NCBI RefSeq assembly: GCF_000374565.1
Contig: NZ_KB894690.1
Span: 150,920 to 204,275 of the forward strand
Reading direction: 5' to 3'
Source: Siminovitchia fordii DSM 16014 = CIP 108821
GTDB taxonomy: Bacteria > Bacillota > Bacilli > Bacillales > Bacillaceae_C
DNA: 53,356 bases
Part shown: piece by piece, positions 50,997 through 53,356 of the stretch
Position numbering within the stretch: the stretch's first letter is position 1
Layout of the letters: the number at the start of each line of letters is the position of its first letter
The notes under the pieces: generated by a model
Databases searched by the model: none
What the model was told of the DNA's origin: nothing
The model's input: the letters and a program-made list of their open reading frames with translations, nothing else
Program-made: the position numbers and the translations under genes

Positions 50997-51881
50997 ATGG
51001 ACCTTATTGTTTCAGCGATTCAATACTATATAAGAGAAATCGTTGATGAAAAACAGTTTGAAGAACAGGTTGAATTAATGACAAACAAAGCAATGGAAGA
51101 CAATCCGGCTTTTATCTTATTTCCTGAATTTTTTTCAACACAGCTGATTTGCCTTCATCCAAACGGATCGGAATATGATTTGGTCAGGAGACTTGATCAA
51201 TATACGGATCTTTATCTCAATTTGTTCAGGCGGTTAAGTATTGCAAACAATGTTCATATTATAGGCGGCTCTCATGTAGTAAAAGATGAAAACGGCCGGT
51301 GGGTCAATCGGTGCTTCCTGTTTTACCCTGACGGTAAGTTTGTCCATCAGGATAAAATCCATTTGACACAATTTGAAAAAAACGTGTGTCTTTTGGACGC
51401 CGGGAGTCAGTTGAACATCTTTGAGACTGAGTGGGCTAAAGTGGCGTTGTTAACATGCTATGACATTGAATTTCCGGAATTGTCGAGAAAGGCGGTGTCC
51501 GATGGGGCGGAGATTATTTTCTGTCCATCGTGGACCGAAACGATGCACGGAGTGTATCGTGTCGATCATTGTGCAAGGGCAAGGGCGGTAGAAAACCAAG
51601 TCTTTGTTGTAAAAACAGCCACTCTCAGCAATTTGCCCAAACTAGGAAACTTCTCAACAAATGCTGGTTTTGCAGGAATCTATTCTCCATGTGATCCATA
51701 TTTTACAGAGGACGGGATTGTGGCCAGGGGAGAAAATGATAAAGAAATGATCGTAAGCGGGCGGCTTGATTTGGGAGCTTTGAGAAGGTCACGGGAGCAT
51801 AGCCCGGCACCGCTGTTGAATGATGTACGGAATGATGTTTATACAGTTCAATTTCATGGTGTTAAGTTAAACAAAAATTAA
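50997..51881 (+). CDS. Carbon-nitrogen hydrolase (nitrilase superfamily)
   Basis: A 294-residue enzyme with the Glu-Lys-Cys triad: Glu44 (LFPEFF), Lys120 (HQDKIHLTQFE), Cys154 (LLTCYDIEFPE). The type resembles amidases and N-carbamoylputrescine amidase-like proteins. Following the polyamine-type transporter, it may hydrolyse an amide or carbamoyl group of an imported amine; that is inference. ATG 50997 has AAAGGAAGAG upstream; the frame opens at 50967. Confidence 0.87.
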   Translation: MDLIVSAIQYYIREIVDEKQFEEQVELMTNKAMEDNPAFILFPEFFSTQLICLHPNGSEYDLVRRLDQYTDLYLNLFRRLSIANNVHIIGGSHVVKDENGRWVNRCFLFYPDGKFVHQDKIHLTQFEKNVCLLDAGSQLNIFETEWAKVALLTCYDIEFPELSRKAVSDGAEIIFCPSWTETMHGVYRVDHCARARAVENQVFVVKTATLSNLPKLGNFSTNAGFAGIYSPCDPYFTEDGIVARGENDKEMIVSGRLDLGALRRSREHSPAPLLNDVRNDVYTVQFHGVKLNKN

Positions 51882-51938
51882 ACTAAGAAAAGCCTCTCGA
51901 ACTGAAGTGACCCCAAAAAGTTAGACACGGTTATTTCG

Positions 51939-52835
51939 TCAGGCGGCATGTTGGGCATGAACCCGGTATTGTATCGGGCTCATGCCTTTTAATTTGGCCT
52001 TAATCCGTTTGTGATTATAGTATTTTATATACTTTTCTAGTTCTAGTTTAAAGTGTTCCACACTTTCAAACTCCTTAAGATAAAGAAATTCAGACTTCAG
52101 GATACCGAAAAAGTTTTCAATAACGGCGTTGTCATAACAGTTGCCTTTACGTGACATACTTTGCGTAATCCCGCGTTTCTCTAGGGTATGCCGGTATTTT
52201 TTCATCTGATAATGCCATCCTTGATCTGAATGAAGCAGGAGTTCATCCTCTTCTGATAGTCGCTTAAATGCCTGATCCAGCATGGTGGAAACTAGTGAAT
52301 AGGTTGGTCTTGGCCCGATTGTATAAGTGATGATTTCCCCATTAAACAAATCCAGTATGGGTGATAAATACAGCTTCTCCCCAAATAATTTAAATTCCGT
52401 AATATCGGTAACCCATTTCTCATTTGACTTTTCAGCCTGGAAGTTACGGTCTAAGATATTCGGCGCGATCTCACCAACCGTCCCTTTATAGGATTTATAT
52501 TTTTTGATGCGGACTATACATTTAATCCCCAGTTCCTTCATGAGGCGCTGTACTTTTTTGTGGTTTACCTTATACCCACGATTTCTGAGTTCATCGCGTA
52601 TACGGCGGTAACCAAAACGACCTTCATGTTCATCATAAATAGACTGAACCAATTGTTTCAGTTCTTTATCAGGGTCTGGCCGGCCAAAATTTTTTACGTT
52701 GTAATAATAAGTGCTGCGTGGAATACCTGCTAGTTTGATTAGTGCCTTTACCGGAAATTCATGCCTTAGTTCATAGACTACTTGTGCCTTGTCTTGTTTG
52801 GTGACTTTTCCTTGTTTTGAACTAAGGCGTTCAAC
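51939..52835 (-). CDS. IS3-family transposase OrfB (DDE integrase domain)
   Basis: The frame is open from 52835 to the stop at 51939 (298 codons). N-terminal HTH_21-like region (about 60 residues, including ALIKLAGIPRSTYYY), then EGRFGYRRIRDELRNRGY and the rve domain with DDE residues: Asp in WVTDITEF, Asp in LLHSDQGWHY, Glu in AVIENFFGILKSE. It is entered by a -1 frameshift from OrfA at 52835-52841 to give the OrfAB transposase. No inactivating change is visible. Confidence 0.9.
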   Translation of the reverse strand, partial: VERLSSKQGKVTKQDKAQVVYELRHEFPVKALIKLAGIPRSTYYYNVKNFGRPDPDKELKQLVQSIYDEHEGRFGYRRIRDELRNRGYKVNHKKVQRLMKELGIKCIVRIKKYKSYKGTVGEIAPNILDRNFQAEKSNEKWVTDITEFKLFGEKLYLSPILDLFNGEIITYTIGPRPTYSLVSTMLDQAFKRLSEEDELLLHSDQGWHYQMKKYRHTLEKRGITQSMSRKGNCYDNAVIENFFGILKSEFLYLKEFESVEHFKLELEKYIKYYNHKRIKAKLKGMSPIQYRVHAQHAA

Positions 52836-53299
52836 TTTTTTAAATAAGCATTTTCCATACGCAAACGTTCTACTTCTGCCTGTAAAGATTCTACGGATCC
52901 TTCGGCTGAACGTTTTTTATTCAGTTGCTTTTCATCTTTTCTTTTCATGGCTGGACGCCCCTTTTTCTTTGGAATAAGGGCATCTATCCCACCAGACTCC
53001 AGGAGTTTTTTCCAGCTCCGTATCAAGTTGGTGGTAGGAAGGTTGAAAATCGCAGATGTTTCTCGGATAGACGTCCCGTGTTCATTTATATAGTTTAGTA
53101 CGTCTAGTTTATAGTCTGCTGTATAGTTTGTATAGCTCTTTATAAATGCTTGTTCCCCATGGTACTCATAACGCTTAACCCAAAGACGAAAATCTCCACA
53201 ATCAACTCCAAGAGAGTTTGAAATATCCTGATATGACTCCTTTCCTTCTAAATAGCGAAGAACAGCAGTATGTTTATTTGAATCTGATATTTTTACCAT
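52778..53299 (-). CDS. IS3-family transposase OrfA
   Basis: A 173-residue DNA-binding protein with two helix-turn-helix modules (about 5-55, ESYQDISNSLGVDCGDFRLWVKRY, and 60-115, IRETSAIFNLPTTNLIRSW), then a basic stretch and a leucine-zipper segment (VESLQAEVERLRMENAYLKKL). The zipper ends over the slippery run. GGAGGTG nine bases before the ATG. Overlaps OrfB by about 58 bases. Confidence 0.9.
   Translation of the reverse strand: MVKISDSNKHTAVLRYLEGKESYQDISNSLGVDCGDFRLWVKRYEYHGEQAFIKSYTNYTADYKLDVLNYINEHGTSIRETSAIFNLPTTNLIRSWKKLLESGGIDALIPKKKGRPAMKRKDEKQLNKKRSAEGSVESLQAEVERLRMENAYLKKLNALVQNKEKSPNKTRHK
52835..52841 (-). promoter_or_regulatory. Programmed -1 frameshift site A6G
   Basis: The minus strand reads TTA AAA AAG TTG in the OrfA frame; slippage by -1 on AAAAAAG continues as GTT GAA CGC CTT in the open OrfB frame (codon 52835-52833 is in phase with the OrfB stop). 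Confidence 0.82.
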
Positions 53300-53356
53300 C
53301 TAAAAAAGCACCTCCAAATGTTCGAGTATGTGTCTAACATTCGGGGTGCAGTTCAA

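Larger units (their letters stand above)
51903..53355 (-). mobile_element. Complete IS3-family insertion sequence, 1453 bp
   Basis: Imperfect 26-bp terminal inverted repeats: 51903-51928 (TGAAGTGACCCC...GTTAGACAC) and 53355-53330 read on the minus strand (TGAACTGCACCCC...GTTAGACAC). Two overlapping frames encode OrfA and OrfB on the minus strand, joined by an A6G slippery site. Only one base is visible beyond the right end, so a target duplication cannot be checked. Confidence 0.9.

Overview
The window comes from a low-GC Gram-positive of the Bacillaceae (Bacillus or a close relative such as Mesobacillus, Cytobacillus or Neobacillus; the genus is inference). Supporting signs are strong GGAGG ribosome sites with many GTG and TTG starts, NEAT/sortase B haem uptake, a SipW/TasA-type matrix locus and a PutR-type proline locus. 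The + strand begins inside one gene and stops one base after an IS3-family element.

Layout. 1-7064: a cell-wall NEAT protein (5' end outside the window), the haem ABC importer (lipoprotein, permease, ATPase) and a class B sortase. 7184-7630: nine 52-bp tandem repeats. 7750-16889: mostly single genes (CtaM-like DUF420 protein, AEC permease, DUF3238 protein, AraC/GyrI regulator, exported and membrane proteins of unknown role, Asp-box protein, DCC protein), then the relic of a class III CoA-transferase. 17954-27673: secreted peptidases (M14; an M14-FIMAH-M28 fusion; FIMAH-M28) interleaved with a TapA-like protein, the signal peptidase SipW and two TasA/camelysin-like proteins. 27770-39007: a trans-4-hydroxy-L-proline degradation locus. 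It holds a three-subunit-type dehydrogenase split over two divergent units, the epimerase, a catalytically degenerate racemase paralogue, an AGCS symporter, the DapA-like deaminase, the semialdehyde dehydrogenase and a sigma-54 activator. 39131-44422: proline use (PutR, PutP, P5C dehydrogenase, proline dehydrogenase). 44814-47978: MBL hydrolase, thioesterase, thioredoxin-like protein, LysR regulator. 48144-51881: polyamine-type ABC importer without an ATPase gene, plus a nitrilase-family amidase. 51903-53355: a complete IS3-family element.

How it fits together (inference): haem capture, exported peptidases, and proline plus hydroxyproline catabolism suggest a region suited to feeding on animal protein such as collagen. 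Hydroxyproline would be epimerised to the D form, oxidised by the HcnABC-like complex, deaminated to 2-oxoglutarate semialdehyde and oxidised to 2-oxoglutarate. Two sigma-54 promoter-like sites lie in front of the two halves of the dehydrogenase, next to the gene for a sigma-54 activator.

Most unusual signals: a ~178-bp structured element present twice in the hydroxyproline locus (31377-31555 and 36357-36532), one copy ahead of each transcription segment; a proline-racemase paralogue that has lost both catalytic cysteines; the M14-M28 fusion peptidase inside a SipW/TasA-like locus; the 52-bp hairpin repeat array; and a promoter-to-terminator unit at 17531-17680 with no gene in it.
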